Positions 45,180-56,869 of a DNA stretch of 64,000 bases are shown here, one piece after another (positions within the stretch are counted from its first letter, which is position 1; the number at the start of each line of letters is the position of its first letter). The translations under genes were made by a program, and so were the position numbers. Location: NCBI GenBank assembly GCA_015501585.1, contig JADNRY010000003.1, forward strand, positions 930,001 through 994,000, written 5' to 3'. The notes beneath the pieces are model-generated. The model searched no databases. It saw nothing but the letters and a program-made list of their open reading frames with translations, and had not been told where the DNA came from. This stretch comes from Rhodocollybia butyracea (lineage: Eukaryota > Basidiomycota > Agaricomycetes > Agaricales > Omphalotaceae).

Positions 45180-45772
45180 ACGCGGCACCTTCAAGTTTAT
45201 ATGAATGCTCCTCTGTATGTTGATTGGGAAAATCATCTGTTTCTTGGAACATATGAACACTTCCGAGGTTGGCTGGGTATATGGCATAGTTTGGTCCAGG
45301 ACGAGAACGAAATTAATTATAGGGGGAAGAGCCGAGGAGAGAAGCTGCCCCGAGCTAGGGTATAGTGAATCCGTCGTTCCAGAGAGCTGGGATAAGGATT
45401 GCGGTAAATATGTGGGGAAGCGTGTACTGTCGAGTGTTCCAAGAGCCCTCGATGTGTCTGAGGCCATCATGGTGCCTGAATTTGTTGAACTCTCTGTAGG
45501 CTTTTGAGAAGAGGCAAGTGAAGTCAATCGCCGGTTGGAAACACCTAGAATCTCATGAGTACATACGGATGACTGATACAGTAAACGCAAAACGCACTAT
45601 ATGGGGTGTACCGAGCACCTCCTGGAGCACTTCTTTGGACTCGCGATGTTTGTACAAAATTGGAGGTTGAACTAGACGAAGGAGCTCTCTCGATATTCAC
45701 ATCGCTAGTAGTCACAGCATAGAATTTTCCTCCGTTGACCTGGAAGCCATAACTGCGTTCAAAGAAAGACAT
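45180..45772 (-). pseudogene. third fragment of the GGNF-type minus-strand gene
   Basis: It starts MSFFERSYGFQVNGGKFYAV then TTSDVNIER. The first exon matches the fragment at 8.3 kb (FFERNHGFQADGGNFYDV) and a further block (45330-45430) matches 8030-8100. The two copies together suggest a real two-exon N-terminus (the frame 45159-45590 includes GTLDSTRFPTYLPQSL). No complete gene is present. Confidence 0.45.
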
Positions 45773-46599
45773 AGGGTGCGAGAAAAAGGAGGGAACGCAC
45801 GCGCGCGCTTCAGACTGGCAGTACTTTTATTCAGCTTCGGGTTATCCCGATCACAGTATGCTACAGCTATTCCCGTAGCATGATTTTGTGAAATACGATT
45901 CTAGAAACTCGCAGAATGAGGTGAACACGAGGTGGAGGATATGCGTTGCCGCTAGCTATAGGCAGATTAATTAGTCGTTGATGTATAGAGATACGCATCG
46001 CTGCATCTGGTTCTTACGAGCGATCTAAACGAGTTTCGAGGTAGATGAGCAAAACAGCGTCTATATGAAATTCATAGAAGAAAAGTGTTCATCATCAGGA
46101 AATTTGGCCGAAGAGTCATCGTAGCTCAGAAGAGCGTATAGTCGGCCTCAGCAGCGATCAATACCCGAAAAGCGCTTACGGATGAACGAGTGTCGGCTAG
46201 AGTCTACTCTGAACTCTGATTACGAAAGTCGTTCGATGATATCGATAAAAGGATAGGATTGGGGTATATGAACTCACTTGAGCAGTTTCGGTCATGAAAG
46301 TCGTTAAATTCGTTAAACCAAATGCCTCGCGACTGACAGTGGTTGAAGCGACAGGAAGAGATATATATTACTCCAAGAAATCGAGTACAAACACTTCGCT
46401 GTACATACCAATCCTAGACCTCTACACTCCTACAACCTGCCACAAAGCCTAAGGCCAATGCGGACCCTACTCAAAAAAGCAAGATGATACACTGGCCGGG
46501 CGCGGAGGGAATGACATTCCGGATGTGTCAATGAAGTGGCGAACATTAGGCAGCTTGACTGTTCGCCACGATGAAAACTAGAAAAGCGTCTCCGGACTG

Positions 46600-47130
46600 T
46601 TAAGCGAGACGAATACCTTCTCTAGAATGGTGCGCTGAACAGCACACCTCAATCCGCCAAGTAGTTCTCCGCAACGAAACGCTACTCGGGCGCGCAATAA
46701 ACGTGGATCAGGCGTTTATGCGTTGCCTACAACCAAGAAGAACCGATTACCGACATGTGAGTGCCGGAAAGAGGTCTTGAAATGGGAGACGGGTGCCTAC
46801 AACCAGACGAGGATACATCGCCGTGAGACGACAACCTCGCGGGAGACGGGCTCGACGCTGAAAGCGGAGCGGGCATTGTCTTATTTAAAAACACGCCAAG
46901 CGAAACGTGTTGCCTCACCAGATAGAGGGAGGGCTTGTTGTGGCATTCGAATGTTTATACACCTGAAGCGGAAGGTGTAAAATACGCCGGATAGACGTAT
47001 TGCCTCACCAAGAGGGAGGACTTGGGGTTGGGGCGTTCAATGACCTGAAGCGGAAGGTGTTTCGGTTCTGCTCGTACCCGAATCGGTATCGCCTGCCTCG
47101 TACATGAGCTAGCAGATAAGCTGGTGTAAC
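46600..47130. repeat. inter-P450 repeat block, copy 4
   Basis: This is the best-preserved copy of the block. On the minus strand the end reads WPAEFINSRHEVTPAYLLAH then VRGRRYRFGYEQNRN, without a stop. It lies downstream of P450-E, where a further unit would begin, but no P450 follows it; the array stops here. Confidence 0.65.
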
Positions 47131-47339
47131 TTCATGGCGCGAATTGATAAATTCAGCAGGCCAGTCGGTCTCAGGAATCGCGAGCGTTTGTTGGAGTGGC
47201 AGAAGGTGATTACAGGGAGCAGAATAACCGAGAGTGTTGCCTGGCGGTCTTCAACAGGGCTTGTAATAGGGAGAGTTGAACGATGAGAAGCAGCACTGAA
47301 CGTAGGAAACTGCCGAAAGTAAAACTCGAAGACCTGGCT

Positions 47340-47881
47340 GCATTTAGCGCGGGGCCACCCGCGACTCGAAAGTGGGTCAAGTCGTACCCAAGATCAGGTT
47401 TTTATAGAATGAGAAAAAAATGACATCATACATGACGCATGCGCAAATATTTCGAGGCACCACTTTCTCCAGAGCCTGCGACAAACTGGATAATGCTAGA
47501 ATGTTCTACGTATCGACGCGATACCGCAAAGGCCGTAGCGCGTGTAGCAGTGTACATTACCAGTAATCCGGAACTCGATGAACTCAGGCTGGTGAACAAC
47601 GTGAGAGACGAGGAAAGGATTTCAGACCTCGTACGTGGAGAACCGATGAGCAGAAATCGCAAGTAACGAGCATGTTTGATAATGAAGAGGATGTTATATG
47701 TCCAGAGCATAGATTCTCGTCGGTAAGCTCATTGAGAAAGACCAAGAAAAGGCTGATCTATTGTGTAGATTTCGCGATGGAATACTCAGATACCAACTTT
47801 GATATCGAGAGTATTCTGCTTGGACCTTTCGAGAGAGCGAGGAGTCCATTTTTTTCTGTCGGTCATGTATCGAGAGGCAGG
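47340..47881. other. no recognised gene
   Basis: Two short plus-strand frames (47439-47666, RDTAKAVARVAVYITSNPEL; and 47672-47938) could be exons but have no known motif. The second is cut by the fold-back element. Confidence 0.35.
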
Positions 47882-48093
47882 CACTGCGCCAGCGTCAAAA
47901 AATATCGGGCGAAATTATTGCCGAAATTATTGCTGTAATTACTTACCTTTTTCAATACAAATTACAGTTGAAAAATGTCTTCTATTTCGTACGAAAAATA
48001 CATTGTAATTGATGATCTTTTTCTTTCGGAATTTCGCTATATATATCGCTCGAAAAAGACAATGAGATTACTTATCTATTTCACTCGTAATTA

Positions 48094-48517
48094 CAGCGCT
48101 GTCAGAAAATAATGTCAGTCGCAGAAAAAGAAAACGCGAAAAAAAGAAATAGGTACGCGAGCATCAATGTTTGATGTGAAGGGTCAAGCAATTGAAAGTG
48201 CTCCATCCTGCTCCATCCTAACAAAATCCTCCCTTGTCTTCCCAACTTAGTCATGGGCTTCCCACATATTAGCCAGGATCTGAAGCCCATATTGAGGACA
48301 GAAATACTCGAGATTAATCTAAGACTTGGTTATAAGTACCGGTAAAGGGCAGCAAGCACAAAAAAGAAGGGAATGTACTCTGGAAGCACAAATCTCAGAG
48401 CGCAAAACGGATCGGCCATCAAGCATCAGCGCATCAATCCTCGCGTACCTATTTCTTTTTTTTTTCTTTTTTTTTTCTTTTCTTTTTTGCGACTGACATT
48501 ATTTTCTGACAGCGCTG
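48094..48517. mobile_element. mariner-like MITE in fold-back element, left
   Basis: Inverted ends CAGCGCTGTCAGAAAATAAT extend inward through tcagtcgc to about 65 bp. TA lies on each side (48092-48093, 48518-48519). It interrupts the left arm of the fold-back element. It contains a T-rich tract near 48455-48490. No ORF. Confidence 0.8.
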
Positions 48518-48546
48518 TAATTAAAAATTTCGCTCGAAATTTTTAG

Positions 48547-49175
48547 GCTTAGTCCAGTAACTTTTCCGCACTGGATTTTTCACCCTGGAAAATTCTCTAT
48601 TACTGAAATTGGTCAATTACGTAGCTGTCAGATTTAATCATTTTGTCACGCTCAGTGCTCATTGGCGCTTCCGGGCGCTCCATGTCACCCAGATTTCAGT
48701 GGCTTCACTGATAACGCCCAATACTGAAGCAACAGAAGCTCATAGTTGTTGTAGTAGCCACGGTTATATGCTATATTAGCCTTGGAGTGGGCTTGAACTT
48801 CACAGCGACACCTTTAGCAATGGATTTTACCACATTTCCCCCATCTCCCAGTTCTGCAAGATGATCCCAAACAAATCCCAAACATAATTGACAAAGTTGG
48901 CTTCACCAGCCTCAGTGATGCATTGATCATTAAAGGTGTCAATGAGTGTGGTATATAGGCAAGGCTGTGTATCAAATTGGAAGCACCACGGCAAGTGTCA
49001 ATGGTACTCGAGATAAAAGAAAACAAGGAGACAAAAAGCGCGCGCGCAATCGGTTTGATGGTCACATTTAGTCACATCAATCACTACGTTACGATCTCGT
49101 CAGATCACATCATGTGCTAGCATTTAGAAAATCCAGGGTGAAAAATCCAGTGCGGAAAAGTTACTGGACTAAGCC
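48547..49175. mobile_element. PIF/Harbinger-like MITE in fold-back element, centre
   Basis: 43-bp inverted ends begin GGCTTAGTCCAGTAAC and appear perfect. TTA lies on both sides (48544-48546 and 49176-49178), the usual Harbinger target. 629 bp, no intact transposase. Confidence 0.8.
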
Positions 49176-49178
49176 TTA

Positions 49179-49417
49179 CAAGGTAATACCTGGCCAAGAA
49201 CTGGAAGTTCGGTCATGTGATTTGCATTTGACAACAATTTCTGTCTTTGAACGCGACTTAAGGGATACTGCATATGTATGGCCGTGCCAGTCACCACCAC
49301 AAAGCTCTAGACATAAAATTGCTACTCCTCCATCAAGTTCTGCCCTTATATCTACCTAAAGTATTGTCAGATACATCACATGACCGAACTTCCAGTTCTT
49401 GGCCAAGTATTACCTTG
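49179..49417. mobile_element. mariner-like MITE in fold-back element, right
   Basis: Inverted ends CAAGGTAATAC(C/T)TGGCCAAG continue to about 43 bp. TA lies on each side (49177-49178, 49418-49419). It sits directly against the Harbinger-like copy, so it used the TTA duplicated by that insertion, or the reverse. 239 bp, no ORF. Confidence 0.8.
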
Positions 49418-49655
49418 TAAAAATTTCGAGCGAAATTTTTAATTAATCACGAGTGAAATAGATAAGTAATCTCATTGTCTTTTTCGAGCGATATATATAG
49501 CGAAATTCCGAAAGAAAAAGATAACCAATTACAATGTATTTTTCGTACGAAATAGAAGACATTTTTCAACTGTAATTTGTATTGAAAAAGGTAAGTAATT
49601 ACAGCAATAATTTCGGCAATAATTTCGCCCGATATTTTTTGACGCTGGCGCAGTG

Positions 49656-50643
49656 AGGACGTTGAACGTGAACGTGAACCATAGTGACCAGGCAAACTGC
49701 TGCAATATTGAACAACTCTTTCATAGTTTCTCCTGACGTCCAACTAAGCCATAATGCGGATGACTGCAGGCAAAAGGAAAGACGAAAGACGACGTACAAT
49801 CCGTGGGCCAATCATCGGACGAGGAAAGATCCACGAAGAAGAAAATGAGCTGGCACAGGGAGAGCGTCGCTCCAGTGGCGATATCTTGCTTCAGAAGTTC
49901 GGGAATGGCGCTCTCTTGTAAGTTTTTTTGTTCCAGAAACAGTACGTCGCGTAGCTAAGAAGGAGTTGTAGATGATAGAGAACTTCCAAGATCATGGAAG
50001 CCACTCACAAAAGTGGTAAAAAAATTACGGCAGGGACTGGTGTACCGACACTTTAGTACGCGTTTTTTCTTTCCCGAATTAGTTTGGTCGAAGATTTGTG
50101 CTTGAAAATTTACCGGAGTCTAGACTTGGTACTTCGGTACGTTTTTTTTGGTTTCTTTTCGTGTCTACTGTCGTTATTAAACTGCCTAGCTCAAGCTCAC
50201 ATTGTTTCACTCCAAGGAACATCGTTCATACCTAGTGACATATCGTTGCATCTATACTCTTGATCTGAACAGTCCCGAATCGACGCAAAAGCCAGGAAGG
50301 TGTCAGTGAAATCGATACGATGGTCTTTTTCTCAATGATAAGGGCCATCTCGCAATGATTCGAAGAACTACAAATTCCTTGAAAAGGTAAGTACTGTATT
50401 TTCACTGTCACTGCTTGCACTAGTCAAGTACTTCTTGGCTAGACTGCTTCATGACCGGAGGGTGTTACTTCAAACGAGTCTTCGCGGATTCGAGAAATCG
50501 TCAGAGTCTAAACTGGGTGCGACAATGCAAGCACAACCCGAGCATACTCCTCTGACGGAGTCTTGTCTCAGGAGTCAGTAGGAATCATGATCTTGAAAGC
50601 GATAATAATTTACGGACAACATGCACTACTCTAACCCATTCAT
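49656..50643. other. no recognised gene
   Basis: This lies between the fold-back element and the sedolisin stop. No coding signal, RNA gene or repeat was recognised. It includes the 3' flank of the protease gene. Confidence 0.4.
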
Positions 50644-52851
50644 CTATGACAATCCCAATGCTTTTTTCATCGCTGGATAATTTGGGGAACCGACGCCAGT
50701 TACTGGGTCCCATCCAGGGAGAGCTGGGAAACCCTCTGTGTTACAACCGGGGTTTGAACCGCTAGAATAATCGATAAGCAAAGATGAGTCTGCAGCACAG
50801 TTATCACGGACCTTGTGATATCGTTGAACGCTTCAGGGTTTGCGTAAATCCATGGGTTCAGGAAGCCCAACGGCGGCTTTCCAGCCGATAACAGTTCATC
50901 GTTAAGAAGCGCAATAGTCGCAGCGAAGATGGGCGAAGAAGCGGAAGTTCCTTCCACTGCCTCGACCCCTCCGGATTTGATGATCTGTATCTTTTCGCCT
51001 TGTGCAGAGACGTCGGGGTAGCCACGTCCGGACCTGTTATATTTTCCCTCGTACAGGTTACCAATTTTGCCGAGGTATGTTGCTACGGCTTTTTGCTCTG
51101 GATGATCAATTGAAGGTCAGCTCCGTTCCAAAACGAAAGCAAAGAAACACGTACGCCATGAAGGCTGTCCAAACTGGTTGGAGAATCCGCCCGCTGATAA
51201 GTCAGCAGCCTTCTCAGGAATGTTACCGGTCGCACCAACCGAGGTAACACTAAAGAAAGATATTGTGATCAGTCGTGTTCATAACAATAAGGGAGCACTT
51301 ACTAAGGGCAAGCAGGCCACGTAGGCAAAAATGGCTTATCATTGCATTCAGGATTAAGACGTGAACCAGCAACACCTCCATCGCCAGAAGAGTACAGAAT
51401 AGATACACCGCGGGCGGTGAGCTTCATTAATGCATCGCACATCGCAAAAGCCAAACGCTCGGATAGCCCACTTTCATCACCACCATAACTAGTGGTTAGA
51501 ACCAACGGGGGGTTCCTCTCTGCCAAAAGGGCGTTGATTATATCAAGAAATCCACCGAATCCGTCAAGATTAACGTTGCCAACGTCAAGGAATGTCGTTG
51601 GGATGCCATTAGCCAGGCCAATTGTGTACTGTCAAACGATATAAGTATAGAATCTACTGTGGATAAGTATATCGCTTGAGGCTTACTTGGATATCCAGAT
51701 TCTATCGAAATAATGGTCAGTCGACGTGGAAAAAGAAAAGAAAGTTTGTACTTACAGCTTCGAGGCCAGCGTCAGCAAGATCTTGGCTGTTTGTTGCATC
51801 ATCCAAAAGTTCGGTCCCGAATGTTGTAGTGGAGGGAATATCTGGCCTGAAGAACTTCAAGAAGCTCGTTAAATCGGCCTATGAGCAAAAGAGTCAACCA
51901 AAGTGTACTCGACAGTATGCTTTTTCGGACAAACCTTGTTCGCATCTTCCTTCAAAAATCCAGACACTCCGATTGTACTATTTGTTTTCGAGCTGACTAG
52001 CTTTGTGGGAAGACCGTAAAGCTTCTGGATGCAAGCGGGCGTTACAGTCGCGTTACAGTCGGAGAACTGGGCCGCTGATGTTGAACTACTTGCGCTTGAT
52101 GAGGCATCCTCAGATGCACCATTAGATGCAGAGCCTGTGCTGTGATGGTGTCCAGTAATGGAAATGACGCGACCCCCACTCGAGTGGTAGAACCTGTACA
52201 GCATATGGCTAGTAAGTATTTGGCAAATTGTGACTACTGAATAGCGTTACGAGCTAGCAGGATGTATAGCTTTGATGTGTTCCTGTAGGTCTTCCGGCAC
52301 GCTGTATTCCAAAGTACGCACAGATTGCTTTCCGCTAGCTGTATATTCGAATATAGTGTACTTTGCGTTAAGCATGGTGTTAGCGGCTCCGACGGTGATA
52401 TTAAATTTAATCCAGTCTCCTGATACGGTCGTTGCCTGAGAGTTGATGTTATTTGAGGAGAGCCATTTTCGGACAGAGTGGAGCGCCTCGCGGGTTGGGG
52501 TGGCGTAGTATTGAATCTAGGGCTCAACATTGAGTATAGCCGTAGATAAAAGGACACTATTACTCACATCTTCCTGTGATAACCACTGGCCGTAGTTCTC
52601 GTGGACGGATCACTAGCCGTGCTCAACGCGTCCTCGAGTCCCGTACGATTCCCCATTGCGATATTGATACGCATGTGAAGTATTGTATCGTCACTCGCGA
52701 CTCCAATTTCGGTATACCCGCTGGGTATTGAATCGCGACGGTCATGCAGAGACATAGTACGGCTATTGATAATAGCACCATACGTGATTGTCACGGAGAC
52801 GAGGGACCATAACTGTAATAGATGCCATCCTCTTGGTGAGCAAAGAATCAT
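50644..52851 (-). CDS. sedolisin family (S53) tripeptidyl peptidase-like protease
   Basis: The multi-exon gene has all S53 landmarks. The propeptide includes LHDRRDSIPSGYTEIGV and EDLQEHIKAIHP. Catalytic Glu and Asp are in DAGLEA|NLDIQ (split by an intron near 51770-51700), the oxyanion region is YSSGDGGV, and the catalytic Ser is in EGTSASSP. A calcium site sits in the C-terminal FPALPGWDPVTGVG. The stop is at 50644. These are secreted acid proteases that remove tripeptides or cut internally. The start at 52851 gives a hydrophobic N-terminus but is not certain. In the propeptide near 52600 the frame slips by one base (DPS, then ENYGQWLSQED only in the next frame), so this copy may be inactive or the base may be missing by error. 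Confidence 0.85.
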
Positions 52852-54586
52852 GACGAGGGTGAAAGTCAAAAGAGCGAGCAAGCAAAGGGGCTATGAGGGA
52901 GGGATGCAGGATCAACGAAGAAAAAGAAGGAACGAGAATGGTCGAATATGTACACACTTGTCACTTATATATTCTGCGCCCAAGACAGTTTCAATCGCGC
53001 GCCTGTCGACGCGGGCGATCCGTGTTATATAACAGTCATAGAGTATGTTCTATGGCCTGCAGGGGTTCTTTGATGACTTGGCAGGACGGGCAATGTGGTC
53101 TCCATGTCAACTTTGTACTTACCTGTTGACAAAAATGTATTCCTGGTTGAGGAGCGGTCTTGCACGTGTTCAAAACCAGCATTGCCTCCAATCTGTGGTT
53201 GTAAACCAGCTAAGTATGATAAGACTGGAAATCACTGAGATCACGAACCAATTGTGAGGACCAGTGACGCTGAATTCGTCGAGCGGGAAAAATCATACAA
53301 GATCACAAGATAAAAATAACAAGGGAAAGCTGTAAACCGAGGGTAACAACAGTAACAGACTGATGCAGGATAGTGGCTATGCAGGATGAGGAAGTCAAAT
53401 GATAAATCACCTCTTAATCACAGTCAACAGGACCTACAAGACCCGAAATAAATTACCAGGTCCAGTTAACTGGGATTAGGAAGTGATGAATGGATGAGGA
53501 GCATAACCTAGTTCTCCCATACCAGCATCCGAACTGGGCGCAGAGCATGATGTCGAGAAAACGTCGAAGATTAAAAGACTGTGAGGTTGAGATTACACCG
53601 TCGCGTGATAAATCGATAAACATCCACTGCATATTGGTTTCGCTAAATAGTAAAGTAAAGGTTGCTAACTTGCTTCGCTTGAAATTCTGACTTGTCTCAC
53701 GTGTCACGCCGCTTCTATCAGGCGGTCCGATAACGATCCGACGGCACTTCCAGCGCCGTGAACAAATCCACCAGTCTACTGCTCCGGCCTCTGCCCTCTT
53801 TTGTCTCTTCTCTGCGCCAGATTGAATACAGAAATATTTTCGATTTGACCGATTGTTCATGGCTCGATGCTTGAGAGTCGATGGTTCTTTTCGGCCTGGC
53901 ATTCCATGCATTCCCTACCTTCTCCTTCTAAGCCTTAGTATGGCCCAACCCATTCGCCCTCATGGCCAATGGCCATAGCTTGTATATGTATTTGGAAATG
54001 ATTTTCCGATTGCGTATCTAAAACTTCCAGTGTCGCCGAATCATCAGGTCTCGTTAAAGTTTAAACACTCAGGCTGAACTTTTCATAATTCCTTGAGTTA
54101 CATACAATCTTTCATTCGAGAGCCCACAACATGATCAAACCAGATTCTGCATCAAATACACACAGAGTGGGAAGGAATGGCAACTCAAAGCTCTCAAGTG
54201 GGTCACTGTCACGGACCTTTGAAATGGATTCTTAAAACAATCGATGTAAGATGAAAGCATGCTGATTCAACTTTGACCGTCCTTGTAAGAAACTACTTTA
54301 CCGTAAATCTAGTCATACGCTGACGATGCATACGGATGTGTGTATGTAGACCATGGATCCGGCTTTCGCGAGCCGAACTTAAAGGTGGCCAAAGCGTTCT
54401 TTATCAAAATTCTATACAAAAATTTCATATTTATTTCCCAATACATAAACTCCTTCAAAAAAAAACCATACAAGTCCAAGTATAAGAGAGAATGTACATT
54501 GATGTTGAACGATGAGATAACAACTGACTGTATACAAGTTGTGAAAGCAACAACTAATTGACGACGGTCGTAGTACAACTGGAGCG
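52852..54586. other. no recognised gene
   Basis: This lies between the protease and the hydrophobin 3' end, upstream of the former. Scattered short frames have no motif. It presumably holds the protease promoter. Confidence 0.4.
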
Positions 54587-55044
54587 CTACGTAACAGGAA
54601 TACAGCCGACGGATATGAGGCCACCTGTAGAGCTTTGGTCAGTATCGGAGGTATAAGGTCAAACATTCTGGGCATAGTACTCAGGGAGTTGACCGTGCAG
54701 CAGACAGTTTGAGCAGGGCTGTAAAATTATGAGTACCGGCTCAAACAAATATTCGACTGGAAAGTGGCTTACCAGGTACCGCCACCGGCAATGTCAACGG
54801 CTGAGCAAGTAAGGCCAACCAAGCCGGCCAAATCCCCAGTCAAAGCCGTGATGAGCATACCAAGCTCAAGCTCAAGGAGGCCAACGGTGGAGGGGTCAGA
54901 AGCAGCTTGGGCGACAGTTTGAGTGCTCTGGCAGCACTGAACAGGACCGGTGGAGCAGGAGCTGGCGGGCTCACCACGGGGAGCGGGTGTTGCGGCCACA
55001 AGAGTAGCGAGGGCGGCGGCAACAAAAGTAAGTTTAAATTGCAT
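54587..55044 (-). CDS. class I hydrophobin
   Basis: Three exons (55044-54773, 54718-54681, 54624-54587) give 115 aa in a consistent phase. A signal peptide (MQFKLTFVAAALATLVAATP) is followed by the eight-Cys pattern: SSC, QCC, LTC, GTC, VCC and VGC, i.e. C-CC-C-C-CC-C. The Cys in GTC is formed across intron 1 (ACC TG|C). The C-terminus is SGLISVGCIPVT. Hydrophobins are secreted, self-assemble at air-water interfaces and coat aerial hyphae and fruiting bodies. The spacing and the end motif indicate class I. Introns are 54 and 56 nt. A TATA box lies about 77 bp upstream of the ATG. Confidence 0.95.
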
Positions 55045-55120
55045 GTTGAGTAGCGGTGAAGAGCACTTGAACGACGAGTGTTGGTTATTCGAGTGAGGAT
55101 CTTCTGGTAATTGACGGAGA

Positions 55121-55127
55121 TTTTATA
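55121..55127 (-). promoter_or_regulatory. TATA box of the hydrophobin gene
   Basis: TATAAAA on the minus strand, 77 bp upstream of the ATG, in a clean promoter position for a highly expressed gene. Confidence 0.65.
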
Positions 55128-55484
55128 CCGTTCTGTTTGAATAAAGTCACGAATTCGTTGCCTGGTTTCGTGTAAGCCTGCAGACGATTGTTCTATTCTA
55201 TATTGCTAGTTTCAACGCCCCCAGGGGAGTTATTCCTGCACATTAATCCAAATATCCACGAAAAAGCTGTTGAACTCTTGACATAAACTCAAAGGTAATG
55301 TACCACTGTGTTGAGATACCAGGCGCCACACCGGGTTAACATACCTGTTTTTGATTTTTTGGAAACGTGAATCAGAATCTGCCCCTGAAGTGGCATCGTC
55401 ATAGAATCATTTCTTATGGCCTCTATTGAATCACAGACATACGGATGGTAAGGATGGACGCAACCCATGATCCTTCTTTGTTCT

Positions 55485-55665
55485 TGTAGAACTTATAAGT
55501 ACGCGCCTCAGAAGTGTACGTGTACAAACGTCTCGTATTGAAGTAGATATGTACCTGTAGAACTTATAAGTATGCGCTACAAGTACCAGCGTAAGTAAGT
55601 GAATACAGAAATATAAATAAAGTAACTCACCCTCAGAAGTGTACGTGTACAAACGTCTGAGGGCT
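55485..55665. repeat. two interleaved direct repeats with a hairpin
   Basis: A tgtagaacttataagta repeat occurs at about 55486 and 55555, and a cagaagtgtacgtgtacaaa repeat at about 55509 and 55635. The second copy is bracketed by cctcaga and tctgagg. It may be a small repetitive element. The stretches around it (55128-56400) hold no recognised gene. Confidence 0.5.
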
Positions 55666-56417
55666 AAGGATAACTAATCCTGTATATAAGTAAGATACTC
55701 GAAACTGCCAAGTAGGAACAAGGCACTCGGATGAACGAATAGGCTGGATAAATAAAATAAGACATGGAGAAACATCAGAACCCCCTGGGGGGTAAACCTT
55801 CCTATATTGAAATACATCCCTTCTGACCTGAGATCAAAGGGCGGGGGGCGGAACTCCCAGTAACGAAGTTCCCCTCTCGACAGTTCTCTTTGGACTGGTT
55901 TCTGGGCTCTGTCTGTGCGCTCTGTATCCCTAACCTCCCTGAAAGCCCGTCCCACTCGACTAAACCATGGAAATGGAATACCCCACCATTACCGAGGTGC
56001 TTTAAGCGATCGGAGGTCGAATGAGGGTGATACGGAGACACAGATAAAGACAAACAGCGACAATATGGTGGCCTCAGAAGCCTGAAGGATTTTACGTGTC
56101 AATCATTGAGTTTGTGAGGCAAGCTTGATCTTACGAGTCCTGAATGTAATGAAGGCTCGTCCTTATGGCGGGTTTCGGCGTGAGAGTTTGTCCCAATTGA
56201 GCCTGATCTCGTCCAAATCGGGTTGACCTAATAAGGAGATTTAGTTTCGATATATTTGGAGTGCCAAAGCGTGCGTCACGTGCTCTATGATAAGCGTGTC
56301 CCTTTCAAATTCTATGCTCTGGTCGGTGGTCCAGTATGATCCGTATGGCTTAACTTCAGTTGTTCTTGTAATCCTGCCGATAGCGTCTCTCAATTCCGCT
56401 CTCAACACTTTGGAATG

Positions 56418-56849
56418 TTCATTTGCCGGATGATCGTTGGTGCCATCGGTGATATCGTTGAATTCAACAGTGCGTCCCTTCTATCTCTTTTCGTTCATAC
56501 TCATTCTGTGTGTGCTTAGCAACCTGTTACCATTGCAAACAGTATACCAGCCGTCAGTTTCATCTGGGTTGTCGTTGCTAAAATCTTCTCGGTCCCCATC
56601 CAATCTGGCGGCGTTGAACAGCTACGAAACCCCACCATCTCCTTTACCACTCCACTCTTGGTTGCCAACAATGAACCCTCACTAGAATATATTTTGCTCC
56701 CTCTGCGGGTGTCATTTAATCGACAGATATTTCTTCATTCCCGAGCTATGACCATCATCATCTATCCGGCACCTAAAATTTTTCTCGTCGAGCTCATTGT
56801 CGCAGGCCTTGCTGTTCTGCTACTTCTCCTTGCAAACATTCATTTATAA
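56418..56849 (+). CDS. small hypothetical protein, uncertain
   Basis: Possible exons: a short one starting MFICRMIVGAIGDIVEFN, an intron with gtgcgt donor and aaacag acceptor, and a second exon. Depending on phase the second exon reads either a Ser/Pro-rich tail or a frame ending in a strong membrane segment (VELIVAGLAVLLLLL). I recognise no family and cannot decide between the two. It may not be a gene. Confidence 0.2.
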
Positions 56850-56869
56850 CTTTAGGAGCCTGTTCAAAA

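Larger units (their letters stand above)
47882..49655. mobile_element. fold-back DNA element with three nested MITEs (1774 bp)
   Basis: Terminal inverted repeats of more than 200 bp start CACTGCGCCAGCGTC and end with its complement. A 3-bp duplication agg flanks (47879-47881, 49656-49658). After removing three internal MITEs the element is an almost spacer-less palindrome of about 480 bp. CACTG ends with a 3-bp duplication recall CACTA-type (CMC) elements. No transposase frame. Confidence 0.85.

Noticed and set aside
53453..53911. 152-codon minus-strand frame as a gene
   Set aside because: No recognisable motif, and codon use and composition look non-coding.
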